Positions 33,484 through 44,530 of a DNA stretch of 64,000 nt are shown here, piece after piece. Positions within the stretch are counted from its first letter, which is position 1. Each line of letters begins with the position of its first letter. The DNA is taken from positions 50,454,760 to 50,518,759 of the forward strand of contig OZ024873.1 of assembly GCA_964017185.1 (NCBI GenBank). The letters are read 5' to 3'. This DNA is from Rugalucina vietnamica. Lineage: Eukaryota; Mollusca; Bivalvia; Lucinida; Lucinidae. Made by a program: the position numbers and the translations under genes. The notes beneath the pieces were generated by a model, which was not told the origin of the DNA, made no database searches, and was given only the letters and a program-made list of their open reading frames with translations.

Positions 33484-33981
33484 CAGTCCAACCTGCCATA
33501 AACAAGCCCTGTATTAAGCAAGCACCTGGGTTAAGCAAGCACTTTTATTTACCCCCAATTGATTTTACATGTAAATGAACCTCTATTAAGCAAGCACCTC
33601 TTATGTGGCCAGAGGCCACTAGTTTCTGTCCCAATTTCAGCTTTAAGCAGCCATTTATTTCATAAATTACATAAAAAATCTATTTTGACATTTTAAACTC
33701 TGTCAGGTGTCAAAATTGTCTTCACAACTTCCAGATGCCATAATATATTGTTTATAGTCTCAAAAGATAATCCTAGACAACTTGTCTGGGCAGTTTTGGA
33801 GAACTTAGTGACAGTTACCACTGACAGTGGCAGTGCTATTATTTATTTCTACACTAACAAACATGGTTTGGTTAGGATGCACACCCTAGTGGTAGAACGT
33901 AACCTCTATTAAGCAAGCACCTGTCTTAAGCAAGCGATTTTAGTGTTTCCCTTGGCCGCTTGCTTAAGACAGGTTGGACTG
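33484..33981. mobile_element. Pogo/Tigger-type MITE
   Basis: The left end CAGTCCAACCTGCC is mirrored by the right end GGTTGGACTG, each bordered by TA, the target duplication of Tc1/mariner/pogo elements. Inside, TTAAGCAAGCAC recurs several times near both ends. No transposase. Confidence 0.75.
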
Positions 33982-35087
33982 TAAATTGAACGCTTAAACA
34001 TAGTGTCTATAAAATGTTTCAACCACTGATAATGACTATTTATTGGTGATTTGACTGATTGTTTCAAAAATTAATTTTGTTTGGATATCGATGGTTCAAT
34101 GGTCATTTTAGTGCAGCCTGACATAAGTACATTTTCTTCTATCTTAATATACGAAAAGAATTTATTTGCATGATGACATGCGTTCTGGGCATTTTAATAC
34201 TGTAATTGGCCATAGATATGGTCTGTAAGATCACAGCACAAAGGAATACATCCCTCCAAAGGGCACGATATCTTGTCAAACTTTGTTTTATGTTTACTTT
34301 TAAATGAAATAGCAGTCCCAAAGCAATTAAATTGAAAATAATAAAGGATTGTCCTCCAATGACTTAATCCGACCTGCGTGTGTTGTAAGGATATTGCTAG
34401 TGTCAGTATCTTGGTCGCTCCCGGAGATTTTGCGACAATGCTAGTAATTGTGTCCAAACTTAGCATATTCATTTACAAATTTTCTCGTTTCGACGTTAAC
34501 GATTGTCTAGACCTATTTGCAGTTTTACTTATGCTTCACGGAATATTCTCATTCATATAAGTAGTTTGTTTCCATCTGACCACAGATAAAACAACTAGAG
34601 TCTGTTTTGCATTGGTGCACTTTATTGTTTGTTTATAAAATATTATTTTTCTTTCACGTCAGTATTTCGTGTATTTGAAACTGATAGTGGCTGACGTATC
34701 ATCAAAAAGGAAAGAAAGAAGCGTCTTCAATTTAAAGACATGAAAATAATTGCACAAGTAATTATGTAAGAAAACGTACTATGATCTTTATGATCTTGTA
34801 ATTTTAAAGAGACCTGATATTACACTGTTTAGGAATAACACATAATGTTGATATAAACTATCAGGAAAAAAATGCATACTTTGTTTTACTAATGACAGTA
34901 TCATTATTACAGTAATTGGACTAATTTTCTACATTCAAGTGAATATATTACGGTGAATTTATTGTGAAACATTACATGCATATATGATGTTTTTTGTTTA
35001 TTTTTTATTCGACTTTCAGTGAAATAAGTAACACGAGTAATAGTTTTGATCAAACATTATATAATGAGGTGAATGTTTGAAAATATA

Positions 35088-35277
35088 ATGGCATACTCAA
35101 TGGAGCTAAACTATTCGGTAGAACTAAGTGGTTTACTTATCCCGGAAAATGTTACCCAGCTAGAATTGTTTGAAAACACTTCGAAACGGACGCCATTTGT
35201 GAATCCATTCTCTAAGCAAAGTGTCAGAGCTATATTCTGTACAGTGTATGGCCTTGTGTTTACTTTGTGTTTCTTTG
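35088..35277 (+). CDS. GPCR-like first exon, copy 2
   Basis: Codes MAYSMELNYSVELSG onward for 63 codons plus one base, then a consensus donor G|GTAAGT at 35278. The N-terminal part has sequons NYS, NVT and NTS and reads as an extracellular tail. The last 20 residues (RAIFCTVYGLVFTLCFFG) are hydrophobic like TM1 of rhodopsin-like receptors. The break after the first base of the Gly codon would allow the next exon to supply the GN that ends the TM1 motif in that family. The upstream in-frame ATG at 35073 is not conserved in the paralogue at 24645, so 35088 is the preferred start. The two copies share about 60% of residues with no gap. Later exons were not found in the window. The GPCR call is inference. 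Confidence 0.5.
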
Positions 35278-35417
35278 GTAAGTACATATGAATGTTGATG
35301 TGATAAAATACTGTTATTCGATTCGTTACGATTTATTATATAGACTTATTTATGTTACAGAAAATCGTGGCTCGTACAAAGGGATCACAGTTGCTCGGAG
35401 TTTTCAGCTAGGCTGTA

Positions 35418-35669
35418 CATTACGAAACCTTGCCCATGTCATGCGAAGTACTTTTTTTCAAATTTCATTGGGATTTTTTTTAAAGTTTCGTATACATTGA
35501 TTGTTGGTTAACGTTAGAACCGCCTCGCCGATGCGGTTTTTACGAGTACCAACAATCTATGTTTTGGATCAAAAATAAAAAAAAATAGGTATGCCCGTTC
35601 AAACCCAGTTTTGCTATATAAAAGTGGGGTTTAAGGGGGTTTACCTTTCACGGACATGTTTTCCTAATG
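35418..35669. mobile_element. Foldback MITE (family F), first of a cluster of four
   Basis: From CATTACGAAACCTTGCCCAT to CGGACATGTTTTCCTAATG. The palindromic core is slightly decayed (CCGCCTCGCCGATGCGG). Confidence 0.8.
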
Positions 35670-35807
35670 ACAACCGACAAAAGTGCTTTAAAGTAATGGT
35701 TTCGACAGTAATTTACATGTACCTTATTGTAGCTGATAATTTGCAAACTATGATGATACACAGTACTGAACAAGGAATCTCGACACATCGTGAGGACAGT
35801 GCCATTT

Positions 35808-36065
35808 CATTACGAAAACACGTCCATGCAATATACAGAGACTTTTTTCACCTGTAAAAATTGAAATTTTCATCAGAAAAATTTTGATATTTTTCTTATT
35901 TTTGCTCAAAACATAGATTGTGGCCGAGGCGGTTCTAACGAGTACCCACAATCTATGTTTTGGAGCAAAAATAAGAAAAATAGGTATACCCCTGCATACC
36001 CCAGTTTTGCTATATAAAAGTGGGGTTTAAGGGGGTATTCATTGCACGGACATGTTTTCCTGATG
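35808..36065. mobile_element. Foldback MITE (family F), second of the cluster
   Basis: Complete ends (CATTACGAAAACACGTCCAT and CACGGACATGTTTTCCTGAT). One arm of the GC-rich core is missing, leaving GGCCGAGGCGGTTCTAAC. Confidence 0.85.
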
Positions 36066-36077
36066 TAAAAGATGCAT

Positions 36078-36256
36078 TCAAACATACTCAATTTTGCTCA
36101 AAACATTGATTGTGCCGGGGTGGTGCTAAAGAGTGCCCACAATTTATATTTTGGTTCAAAATAAGTAAATTGAATACCCCAGTATACCACAGATTCACTA
36201 TTATATCAAAGTGGTGTTTAAAGGGGTATACGTTATAAGGACATGTTTTCCGGATG
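36078..36256. mobile_element. Foldback MITE (family F), third of the cluster, degraded
   Basis: Keeps CTCAAAACATTGATTGTG, GTATACCACAG and the end AAGGACATGTTTTCC. The first end is lost. Confidence 0.65.
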
Positions 36257-36280
36257 GTGATACGATTCTGCTTCAAGAAT

Positions 36281-36562
36281 CATCAGGAAAACATGTCCGT
36301 GTAATGTATACCCCATTGAACCACACTTTTTATAGCAAAACTGGGGTATGCAGTGGTATACCTATTTTTCTTATTTTTGCGCCAAAACAGATTGCGGGTA
36401 CTCGTTAGAACCGCCTCGGCAAAGCGGTTCTAACGTGTACCCACAATTCATGTTTTGAGCAAAAATAAGAAAAATATCATTTTTTTTTTTCAGCTAATTA
36501 CTATTTTCGATCTTAAAAGCTCAAATAATCTCTGTTGATTGCACGTGCAAGTTTTCGCAATG
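36281..36562. mobile_element. Foldback MITE (family F), fourth of the cluster, opposite orientation
   Basis: CATCAGGAAAACATGTCCGT begins the copy and CGTGCAAGTTTTCGCAATG ends it, so it lies inverted relative to its neighbours. The core AGAACCGCCTCGGCAAAGCG is nearly intact. Confidence 0.85.
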
Positions 36563-36569
36563 CCGCGTC

Positions 36570-36800
36570 AAAGCGGAAATGTTTATTATAAGTTGCATTT
36601 AAGCAATTATTTCTAAACAAAGCGTCTTTTAGCGAAAAAATTATACGCTTCAAATTGATTTAGCTGCCTAATCTATCTTAAATTGGCGATGTCTTGAACA
36701 TAATACCTAGAACACCATCTTCGCGGCGGATAATTACAGTGACATACCTAAGATAGATAGCACTGATTCGCCCTAAATAATTCATGCTAAAAGTAAATGT
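36570..36800. repeat. Segmental duplication, copy 3
   Basis: ATTTAGCTGCCTAATCTATC, GGCGATGTCTTGAACATAAT, CGGATAATTACAG and AGATAGCACTGATTCG correspond to copies 1 and 2. No GPCR-like exon follows this copy within the next kilobase. Confidence 0.45.
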
Positions 36801-37125
36801 CTACAGTTCGAATCATAAAAAAAAAAAAATCAAAAAGATTTTTTCCTCCAAAATATGACTAGTCGTTTAGTTATTAAATTCAGTTGACAGTAAAAGAAAG
36901 TATTCGAAGATGTGCGTTTTCTTCTCTTCACAAGCGCTTAGTATATACTATATTGGTTGATAGATAGGTGCAGGCAATGCAGAAATGTATCATTTTAAGC
37001 GTAACAAGCTTCTAACTTCAATACTGCAATGTTATTTTGGAAAATAGTGAAGGTATTAAAAAATAGTGATGGATGTCACTGTAGGACCAATTTTCTGAAC
37101 TCTTATGTTCGAACCACACACACAC

Positions 37126-37187
<62 letters not shown>

Positions 37188-38190
37188 AAACAGACAGGCA
37201 TATGTTCATTCTGGATCCTATCTGGTCCAATACAGTATCGTATGAGCTTTTTTTCTTCATCGTAATTTCTTTGTGTCATAACATGCATTTTCAGACTTTT
37301 TTTGTTTTGTTTTTTTTTTCTTTTTCATGCGTACATATATTTTCCTTCTTCGCTTTTCACGCCTATATTTCTCTGTTTTTATTTTGCATTCCGGTATATG
37401 CCAATAATTTTCCATCAAAAAGTTAACAATATAAAACGGGTACATATCCTCAAGATCCGGTCTTTTACGCAATAGAGTCCATATTATGTTCATATTATGT
37501 TACCTATCAATTTAATACATACATGTACACATGTAGAAGCCCAAGATCCTGATCATCACTACATACAACATGTTATATCGACACCCTGTATTTTCAAGCT
37601 AATGCTATGGTCTACTCCTGGAAATGTTGAAGATTCCGGACGTAAAATGACAATTAGCAGACGATTCTGAGAATAAAATATCGTTTGTCGCTTATTTCTG
37701 GACGATCTGTCTTTTTAAGAATACATGAGGACTCACACTTTTACCGTGATCCTATTGCACGTGCATTTTTCCCTACTTACCGTTTACCGTTTTAAAAGAC
37801 ATAATAACGGAAAACAAAACGTAGACGCTGCAAGAAAATTTTCTGTAATTTTCCTTTAATTATGTTTTATGATGGTGTACAGTCAGCAATTTCAATCAGA
37901 AAGACAGTAAAATATTACCTTTAAGTCGTGAATCAAAGCCCAAAATGTCATATCCTCAGGATTCGGGTGTTCGGGTGTTTGAAAAAAATAACTATTTAGT
38001 GTATACAGATGGTTCTTATCATGATGATCCCAGGTGAGCGAACGTTGCAAAAAATGTTCGTAACGCCTTTGTGTTACATTCTTTCGAGGTGTTCTGGGTT
38101 AAGGTAATTATACATATAGACGTGTTGAATTGCTATAGCTAAATTATTTTGACCGTGCCGCTTAACCTCTGACATACATGTAGATATGCT
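36801..38190. other. No gene; (GA)n microsatellite inside
   Basis: AT-rich DNA with T-rich runs at 37298-37325. The ORFs here are by-products of the microsatellite at 37130-37181. Confidence 0.55.
37130..37181. repeat. (GA)n microsatellite
   Basis: About 26 uninterrupted GA units preceded by a short CA run. Confidence 0.97.
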
Positions 38191-38194
38191 TTGG

Positions 38195-38280
38195 TTGATC
38201 GGACTGTTTTTCCCAGCTCGGGTTTTGGAGTGGGACTTCCTTTCTGATTGCGTCATTTCCTGATCATTGCTTAAGGCAGT
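38195..38280 (+). repeat. Dispersed repeat R1, distal end only
   Basis: TTTTCCCAGCTCGGGTTTTG, GAGTGGGACTTCCTTTCTG and TCATTTCCTGATCATTGC match the distal blocks of R1. Confidence 0.6.
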
Positions 38281-38332
38281 TGGAAACTTACTTTGACTGA
38301 AACAACTTACTTTCTAACTTACTTCGCTTACT

Positions 38333-38400
38333 AACTTACCTACCTACCTATCTACCTACCTACCAACCAACCAACCAATCAACCAACCAACCAACCAATC
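38333..38400. repeat. Compound (CTAC)n / (CCAA)n microsatellite
   Basis: CTACCTAC units grade into CCAACCAA units. Confidence 0.9.
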
Positions 38401-38839
38401 CCTGATATGTTTATTTCGCTGCTACATCACAAAAACCATAGGATGGCAAAAGAGTCGACTGAATCTTTTATTTCAAATGCCAAAGGAAATTTGATATTTG
38501 TCTTCAAATTAGGTTCGTATATATGGACATATATCGCGGATGTTTTTGAAAATAAAATACAAAGTAACGACTGCTGATTAATTAAACTCGAACTCAGGAT
38601 ATAATGCTGGCAACTCCTATTATATTTCAATAAATTCCAAACACAATGTTTGCATACTGGTATCTATTATAAGCGGAAAACACACAATTTCTTGCAAATG
38701 GTGTTAATATCGCATTACACAACCTGCTGTGTTTACTATATAATTAAGCTACTAATATTTGCGGCATAGGGGTGATACTTTGGCACCGATGTTGACGCGT
38801 GTGACCTATTTGGCGAGTAGTACGTTTTACAAATTAGCA

Positions 38840-39072
38840 GCCGAATAAGAAAACCAACAAAATGCCTAAGCGAAAACAAAGACGCAGATCAGCTGCACAG
38901 CTGATACTGTACAGCTGATCAGCGCCTTTGTTTTCGCTACACAGATAGTAGAATTTCTCTACTTTATAAATCCGAAATTTCAAGCTTCTAACCTACCATT
39001 ATGACTGTGCAGGTCGGTTTGTGTCAAACTTGGCCGGAACCCCAGATTGTTGGTTTCATCATGCGCAGGCCC
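38840..39072. mobile_element. Family G MITE
   Basis: AAGAAAACCAACAAAATGCC at the left and GATTGTTGGTTTCATCATGC at the right are mirrored ends. The interior palindrome CAGATCAGCTGCACAGCTGA and GCGAAAACAAAGACGC facing GCGCCTTTGTTTTCGC are intact. Confidence 0.75.
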
Positions 39073-39774
39073 AAATAAATGTCAAGGGAATTATCATCGA
39101 GACAAATTTTTCTTTAATGGTGTTGAGAAAATTATCCGTTGTCTAAATATTAGTATGGTGACGCGAGACCGTTTCGTTACAAAATTGGAATGAACGACTG
39201 GTCAACTAGTATTTGTTTTTTTTATTACTGAAATATGCATGTTTCTGCTGCCATATGATTTTTTTCACAATATATGTAGTCTATACAAGATCATACACAC
39301 TTTGCATCTGCCAGGTAACGTCAACTCTCGTTTTTTGGAGATTGTTCAAGTGTTCTTTATTATTGGGGTTAATACCCCTTAAGTGTACATGTATTTATGT
39401 ACTGTATATCTGTAAATATATTTCGGAATAAATATACATGTAAAAATAAATCAGTGTTGCACCAGTTCTATGCAATAATGCGCAACATTGTGTACGTCTT
39501 GCTCAATGCATAATAAAATTTCCCTAAGCAAGTAGAAAAACCTCATTTGCGTTAAACGGCATCACATTTGTTGGCTATACAATTTGTAAATGTCCCGCAA
39601 AAACACCAGACTTATAGTATTTGGTGACCATCAGTCTACACGTCTACACAGACATTGTTACAGGACTAGTATTTCATCGCATACAACACCGTGATAAAAT
39701 ATTTATTGTTGTTGTTGTTTTTGAAACAGGACAATGTTACACTATATACGAGCAGGCACGCATCATATTTACAT

Positions 39775-39830
39775 ATTATTTACTTACTTAGCACTTACTT
39801 ACATAATATATTTACATATTTACATAAGTA

Positions 39831-39869
<39 letters not shown>

Positions 39870-39870
39870 T
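39775..39870. repeat. (TTAC)n microsatellite
   Basis: TTACTTAC units, partly interrupted by ATATTTACATA. Confidence 0.9.
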
Positions 39871-39894
39871 AAACTATATTTTTCTTCTGGAGTA

Positions 39895-40455
39895 AGCTCA
39901 AACGTGAAGAGAGGCGTGAAGCAGGAATTGTATTTTTGTCATTGAAACGGAACTTGTTGGTAAGCCTTTAAGATTGCTGATACTCGTAGGCATTTTAAAA
40001 ATGACCGCCTAATGACATTGCGACATCCTGTGTCAGGCAATAAGCATCCAACTATTGTCAGTGCCTATGTACATGTACCTAGGATGATCAATCCAGATAA
40101 GGTTAAGGACAAGTTCTATCATTATTTAGACGTTATTTCTGCAACATCCCGTACAGAGAAGTTTATCCTTTATGGTGACTTTAATGCCACTGTTGGCACC
40201 GACTAATGCCACTGTTGGTACCGACTAACAGACTTGGGAAGTAGATATAGGTCTAGAAGGTGTTGGAAAGTGCAACAGCATTGATCGTTTGCTTCTAAGG
40301 AAGTGTGCTGAACACGATTTTAAATTACTGATCACTAACACAGTCTTCCGTCTACCTAACCGAAATAAAACATCCAGAATGTATCCCCGAGTATGGAGAA
40401 CGGATAGACAGGATGTCAGGGTGACAAAGACTATGTATGGGACAGACTGCTAGAC
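39895..40455 (+). mobile_element. LINE fragment: APE-type endonuclease domain
   Basis: Plus-strand translation from 40012 gives MTLRHPVSGNKHPTIVSAYV and FILYGDFNATVG, the GDFNA block of exo/endonuclease/phosphatase domains of LINEs. Upstream text near 39897 (KREERREAGI) and downstream text to about 40440 (ECAEHDFKLLITNTVFRLP-like) fit the same protein. The frame stops at 40204-40206 just where GCCACTGTTGG and the next ten bases are tandemly doubled, and further stops follow. Such an endonuclease nicks target DNA so that the element can reverse-transcribe in place. This is a decayed piece of one, and the reverse transcriptase is not present in the flanking DNA. Confidence 0.65.
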
Positions 40456-40490
40456 ATGCATAGCGTAACACATATAAACCGTATATGGTA

Positions 40491-40690
40491 AGTGCCGGTC
40501 CCATTGCGCTTAAGATCGCTTTACGATTGTCTAAATATTGATTTGAGGCTCATTATTCGGCCTCGATATGCAAATTAAGAAAACAAAAAATCGTTGAAAA
40601 ACATTTTGCAGATTTTACATGCGCAGTCTTATCACAAACTTTATGATTACATAACTGTACGCTTGCTTACGATTTAATGGGACCGGCACT
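40491..40690. mobile_element. 200 bp MITE with AGTGCCGGTCCCATT ends
   Basis: AGTGCCGGTCCCATT at the left is mirrored by AATGGGACCGGCACT at the right. The arms go on imperfectly for ten more bases (GCGCTTAAGATCGC against GCTTGCTTACGATTTA). Confidence 0.8.
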
Positions 40691-41629
40691 CTAGATAAAT
40701 GAAGACTAACATTACATATGGAAACAGTAATTTAAAGTGTTTGCTTTGTAGGAGGCCAGTTTCCACTAGTGACAGTTGGGAATAAATAACCATCCCTTTA
40801 TACTTTTGCTTGAACATGTTAAAATCAGTCGGATATACTCAAGAAGCCCTAGTAACTATTTATAGGGGTGGTCTGATGGGAATATTGGCCCCGCCCATTT
40901 GTGCCTCAGGAAATAGATGGGCTGCTTATGCCTCCAGGCAAAAGCTTATACGCTACTGACTGACCATCTTATTACTTGTTGACCGCTTAGGTCTGAGCCT
41001 GCCCAGGAAAAGTGGTTCGTCAAACCACCCATACATATATTAAGCCTAATTGTCTTAGTTGGGTGGTTATATGTCATGACATCCTAATTTTGGATACAAG
41101 TTGCATAAAATGGATACAACGTCAAGACATGTTTACAGGTCTATTGACTGCGACGTTAAACATCAATTCAAAGGTAACAGCGATTTATCGGAATTTCATG
41201 TTCTAAAGACACAATTTTTTCTGCTAATCACATAAAACTTTGCGGTTGTAGGTATTTACTTTTCTTAGAAGAGACAAATTACCAATGATTATAATTACTG
41301 AAGACACGAAATCTTAAAATTTCTCTGTGGTAGGTATTCATTAAATTTTAATATATTTCTTAAGCTTTTATTGTCTCGGATCTTTTGAACTTGTCGAATT
41401 CACGTCATACATGCATTACGGCCTGGCTGTAAAAGACGATGTCTTTGAACCTCCACACATAAATTTTAGAAACATAAACAATTGTTTATATCGACCATCA
41501 TGCCGCAATCTATTTAAAAAGTTACATGAAAGGTGATTTTTGTTTCTCTTCCGCTGGTTCAAGATGAACATTTGTGGCGACAGAAATGAGTGCTAAGTAT
41601 TCTCGGGCAGGCTTGCAGCCCCCCGCCCC
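40691..41629. other. No gene seen
   Basis: AT-rich DNA. GACTGCGACGTTAAACATCA near 41147-41166 resembles a short motif common at the ends of molluscan repeats. No coding pattern. Confidence 0.45.
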
Positions 41630-41945
41630 CCCCCCGGTAATCATATATTTACTGATCGTTCCAAGACGATACAGATGTGGTTCTTATTGTTTTAATGTCT
41701 TGATATTGGATATGTTGTGCTGTTTACACAGCGGTACATATATGTACGTTTCACAGTTTTAGTTTAGTTTCGGTAACTGAGTGGCTGCCTATTTAGGAAA
41801 TAGCTGCTCACTCGGCTTACAATGTGTTTTCTTAGGATAAGTACCTGGTTGTCATTTTAGTTTTTCCCACCTCCGTTTTTGGAGTTTGAATATCTTTCTG
41901 ATTGTTCCATTTTCTGATCATGGCCTACTTGTATGTATATCAATA
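41630..41945 (+). repeat. Dispersed repeat R1, copy
   Basis: ACTGATCGTTCCAAGACGAT, GTAACTGAGTGGCTGCCTAT, AATAGCTGCTCACTCGGCTT and TTTTTCCCACCTCCGTTTTT lie in the order seen at 42395. The proximal part is missing. Confidence 0.75.
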
Positions 41946-42394
41946 AAAGAAACAACAAAATCGATAATAACTATAAAATCTCTAGCTTCGCAAGTGAATA
42001 CAATTACCAGTTTGAAAACCAAATCATACCAATTTGCTTAATTTCATATTTTAGTTATAAAGCTTATTTTTGTTAAAATAAAAGTAACAGTTTGACAACA
42101 AGGGCAGCAAACTGACAAAACTCTTCATAGTCTTCATAATTTTACCACCAGCACTTTAACAAGCCGGGCTGCACAGTAAAAGTAAGTGGCTCTACATTTA
42201 TGCTTAAATTTTATGACTTGAAACTACGAAGAACACTTTTATTTAAGATTCTGAAGTACCGGGTTTGATCTTCTGTGTTGTTGAGCCGATTTTCGGTATG
42301 TGTTCAAATGCCTCACCCTGACTTCCGTTATACATGTTATACGTTGGAACATATGAATAATATTTCCTTATTTTTTGTTTATATTTGTGTAAAA

Positions 42395-42740
42395 TAGAAC
42401 TACTGCAGATGCTGAGGGCGAGGTTAGGCGCCTGGGAAACTGGCTTAAGCCCCTCAGTATTTTATTACTGATCGGTCCAAGGCGATTATTATGTTGTGGT
42501 TCTATTTGTCTTATGGTTTGGAGTCGAATGTTTGTGCTGTTTGAACCATGTGTACGTTTTTATATTTTAGTTAAGTTCGGGTAACTGAGTGGCTGCCTAT
42601 TGGGAAATAGCTGCTCACTCGGCTTACGATATGTTTTCTTACTATAAGTACCAAATGTTCAGTTTAGTTTTTTCCCACATCGCTTTTTAGTGTGGGAATT
42701 CCTTTTTGATAGCGCCTTTTCCTGATCATTACCTACTTGT
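42395..42740 (+). repeat. Dispersed repeat R1, most complete copy
   Basis: From GCAGATGCTGAGGGCGAGGT through TTACTGATCGGTCCAAGGCG, GGGTAACTGAGTGGCTGCCT and CTGCTCACTCGGCTTACGAT to CCTTTTCCTGATCATTACCT: about 345 bp. No Pol III boxes or ORF are recognised, so the class is unknown. Confidence 0.75.
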
Positions 42741-42954
42741 ACCTAAATTTCCTACGAGGATCGTACTCAATTCACGACCTACCCTGAACAAAGAATTGTA
42801 AGTTCTAATGATCATACAGCACAAGAAACTATATATTCAACCATTTTATATGCAAACATTGCGTATATGTAAATCTTGTCCAGGTGAACAGGGCTTTAGA
42901 TACATTTTCTTGACACATTTTCTTGACAACATTTAATACACTCGTATTTGGCCT

Positions 42955-43150
42955 ATTTGGGTGATTCTAGTCTTTGTATCGTCTACCACGTTGAAAGGTG
43001 CAAAATAACAGTAAGAAATTTTCTCTGGCCCCATGTTGTCACATCTAAAGGGTCACGGACGAGGCTTAAGTAGCCCATCCCCCTCTCATTAATATGTTCA
43101 CTGCTCTTCAAGGATCTCAGTTTTAATTTTATTTATTATTGCTCCTGTGA
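42955..43150 (+). repeat. Dispersed repeat U, copy 1
   Basis: TAGTCTTTGTATCGTCTACC, CCCCATGTTGTCACATCTAA, AGCCCATCCCCCTCTCATTA and GTTCACTGCTCTTCAAGGAT match 60240-60440. Confidence 0.65.
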
Positions 43151-43611
43151 ATTTGTCGATGGGTTGGCATAGGCATTTCTGAGTCCCTTATGCATTCTAG
43201 GCCTTAAGTCATTGCATTATGTTTACAAATACACGTAGAAGTAAAACAAAACACAAGGAGAGTCAATTGTTGTTAAATAAAATATAAAAAAAAAATAATA
43301 AAAAAGAAAACTTACGATTGTGTTTTTAATACTTTAACCTTAAAGGCGGAGAAAATAATTTATGATACACCGTCCATATGTGATTTATGGTGTTCCTGTT
43401 TGCTATTGTATCTGTATGAAGCGATGTCTGCGAATGCATTTAGTTATTATATTTAAACGTTGGTGTTTGGACATTGTAAACAAAATTCATTTTTTTAATT
43501 GAACGTTTTTTTTTCTTATTTACATGTACAACATGTACCATTTGGTGCTTAAAGTTCATGTTCTATTTTATACAACATTATGTCACACAAAATAGCATCC
43601 AACAAATCAAG

Positions 43612-43700
43612 TTTAAAGGTTTGATCCTTTGGAAACAGTAAAAATATTCAAAGGGAGACAATATGGACTATATTGCGCAATTTCGGGTAATGAACCCTCA
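43612..43700 (+). repeat. Dispersed repeat V, copy 1
   Basis: AGGTTTGATCCTTTGGAAAC, ATTCAAAGGGAGACAATATG and GCGCAATTTCGGGTAATGAA recur on the minus strand at 62712-62800, and in weaker form at 50590 and 56043. Confidence 0.65.
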
Positions 43701-44339
43701 TCAGTAGCCCTTTTCAGTAAAACCGGCATCGAAAGCCAGCATATTGTACTGCAATTTCGAAAATTTACGCAAGAAGTCTAAAATAAAGACACATTCCTAA
43801 ATTGGGTTAAATAATTGAAACATTGCTTAGAAGTATGTTTCTTTGCTGATCTCAAAGGACCTAAATCATCAAAGGAAAAATCATCAGTTATCAATACATT
43901 GTTCGTTAAGTCTGGGCCAGGAGCTTATAATTCTTTCTGGTCTGGTCTGGGCTGCTTTTATATATGACCGTCTCTCATGCATGATGCACACATGAGAGAC
44001 TAATTTGTTTGTTGTATGAAACAATTTGCTTGCAGCTTAACAGCGTGATTAAGGTTGTAGGCTTAGATATGTTGTAAATCGCAGATAAACTTTTCATACT
44101 TACAGCCTTTTTAAAGTGTTTACGTATAATAGCGTATTCCATTAACATGGAATGCAGGAAGATGAAAATCAAATATTATAAGCGCAGCGTTTGATGTGTG
44201 CGAGGCACTAACTGCCTAATGACTTAATAAAAGAAAATAAGTATGTAATATAGTTTAAATTGGCAACAGTTTTATGAATGATCTAGAAAACAACTAGTCT
44301 GCTATAATTCTGCAACGAAACTAGAAACTGACTTATGAG
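43701..44339. other. No gene seen
   Basis: AT-rich DNA. CTCTCATGCATGATGCACAC near 43974 is part of a small palindrome (GTCTCTCATG...CATGAGAGAC). Confidence 0.5.
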
Positions 44340-44530
44340 CTGGGACGTAAGAAAAACTGTCTTCGGAGTTTCCGTACAGGTCCGACACAAACCAGTCTGT
44401 ACAGTCTCTGAAAAAGGCTAGAAGCTTGAAATTTTGAATGTAGGAAGAAGAGGGATTGTGCTATCCGTGTAGCGAAAACAAAGGCGCTGATCAGCTTACT
44501 GCAGTTGCTGCGAAGCTGATCTGCACGGCG
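44340..44530. mobile_element. Family G MITE, partial copy
   Basis: CCGTACAGGTCCGACACAAA, GTGTAGCGAAAACAAAGGCG and GCGCTGATCAGC...GCTGATCTGC show the inverted orientation of family G. It passes directly into the 39 bp minisatellite. Confidence 0.65.

Noticed and set aside
37018-37288. ORFs of R-E-R-E and S-L-S-L type
   Set aside because: By-products of the (GA)n microsatellite.
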